Part shown: positions 8,391 to 8,572 of the stretch, in pieces | Layout: every line of letters begins with the position of its first letter | How positions within the stretch are numbered: the stretch's first letter is position 1 | DNA from: Bacillota bacterium | Lineage (GTDB): Bacteria > Bacillota > Clostridia > Lachnospirales > Lachnospiraceae | Assembly (NCBI GenBank): GCA_023398855.1 | Contig: JAEWRS010000153.1 | Location: 1 to 8,572 of the forward strand | Direction of reading: 5' to 3' | DNA: 8,572 nt | Translations under genes and position numbers: made by a program | The notes under the pieces: generated by a model | Seen by the model: the letters and a program-made list of their open reading frames with translations, nothing else | What the model was told of the DNA's origin: nothing | Database searches by the model: none

Positions 8391-8572
8391 TTACTTTTTT
8401 AAATACCTGATGATGTAATCCAACAATCCTTCCCCGTCCAGGGTCCCATAAATATCCTTTGGAACCACTATGACTTCCGTTCCATACTCCGAACATAATT
8501 CCTTATACGTATCATACCTTGATCCGTAATGCGGTCCAATACAAAGAATGTCAGCCCCTTCCTTTACTACAG
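8391..8572 (-). CDS. PTS lactose/cellobiose-family EIIB component (5' end missing)
   Basis: The last 59 codons of a gene entering from the right edge. The fragment reads as the second half of a small alpha/beta domain: a hydrophobic strand with ADILCIGPHYGSRYDTYKEL, a second strand TEVIVVPKDIYG, and a C-terminal helix ending in YIIRYLKK and TAA. This matches the C-terminal half of CelA/ChbB-type EIIB proteins, where the strand ending in GP is followed by a helix and a last strand. The phosphorylated Cys near the N-terminus lies outside the window, so activity cannot be judged. The assignment rests on this pattern and on the EIIC gene 23 nt downstream followed by EIIA, which together make a complete EII set. 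Confidence 0.85.
   Translation of the reverse strand, partial: VVKEGADILCIGPHYGSRYDTYKELCSEYGTEVIVVPKDIYGTLDGEGLLDYIIRYLKK

Noticed and set aside
8368..8496. Upstream extension of the EIIC frame to 8496
   Set aside because: It runs through the EIIB gene in another frame and is unlike EIIC N-termini. The ATG at 8367 has a ribosome binding site and a typical start sequence.

Overview
All eight genes lie on the minus strand and read from right to left. Codon use, strong AGGAGG-type ribosome binding sites, a sigma-A promoter and the gene families point to a Gram-positive Bacillota, most like a Lachnospiraceae / Clostridium-related gut or soil anaerobe. The genus cannot be fixed from this window.

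Right half (8572 to about 3774): the downstream part of a sugar-uptake operon. In transcription order it has the C-terminal end of a PTS EIIB (cut by the window edge), the membrane permease EIIC, the phosphocarrier EIIA (all lactose/cellobiose PTS family), and two family 1 glycoside hydrolases (GH1) of the 6-phospho-beta-glucosidase type. Spacing is tight (23 nt, 19 nt, an 8-nt overlap, 28 nt), and a strong intrinsic terminator follows the last gene. The expected route is that a beta-glucoside is phosphorylated during import by EIIA-EIIB-EIIC and the phosphorylated sugar is then cleaved in the cytoplasm. The first hydrolase has both catalytic glutamates. The second has Gln where the acid/base Glu should be but keeps the nucleophile and the phosphate-binding residues, the most unusual feature of the window. 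The EIIC also lacks a His usually found in its family.

Left half (about 3703 to 1): a separate transcription unit with its own near-consensus promoter (TTGACA, 17 nt, TAGAAT), an inverted-repeat candidate operator over the transcription start, a MarR-family repressor, and two half-size ABC exporters joined by 4-nt stop/start overlaps. The first exporter starts at TTG and carries Asp for the catalytic Glu and Gln for the switch-loop His, as in the degenerate subunit of heterodimeric multidrug exporters. The second is cut by the window edge just past its Q-loop. Together they look like a self-regulated, drug-responsive efflux cassette.

The two units are adjacent but separated by a terminator and a promoter. 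A functional link (import and cleavage of plant aryl-glucosides, export of toxic aglycones) is possible but speculative. No RNA genes, mobile elements or CRISPR arrays were seen, and no gene-free stretch exceeds 300 bases.
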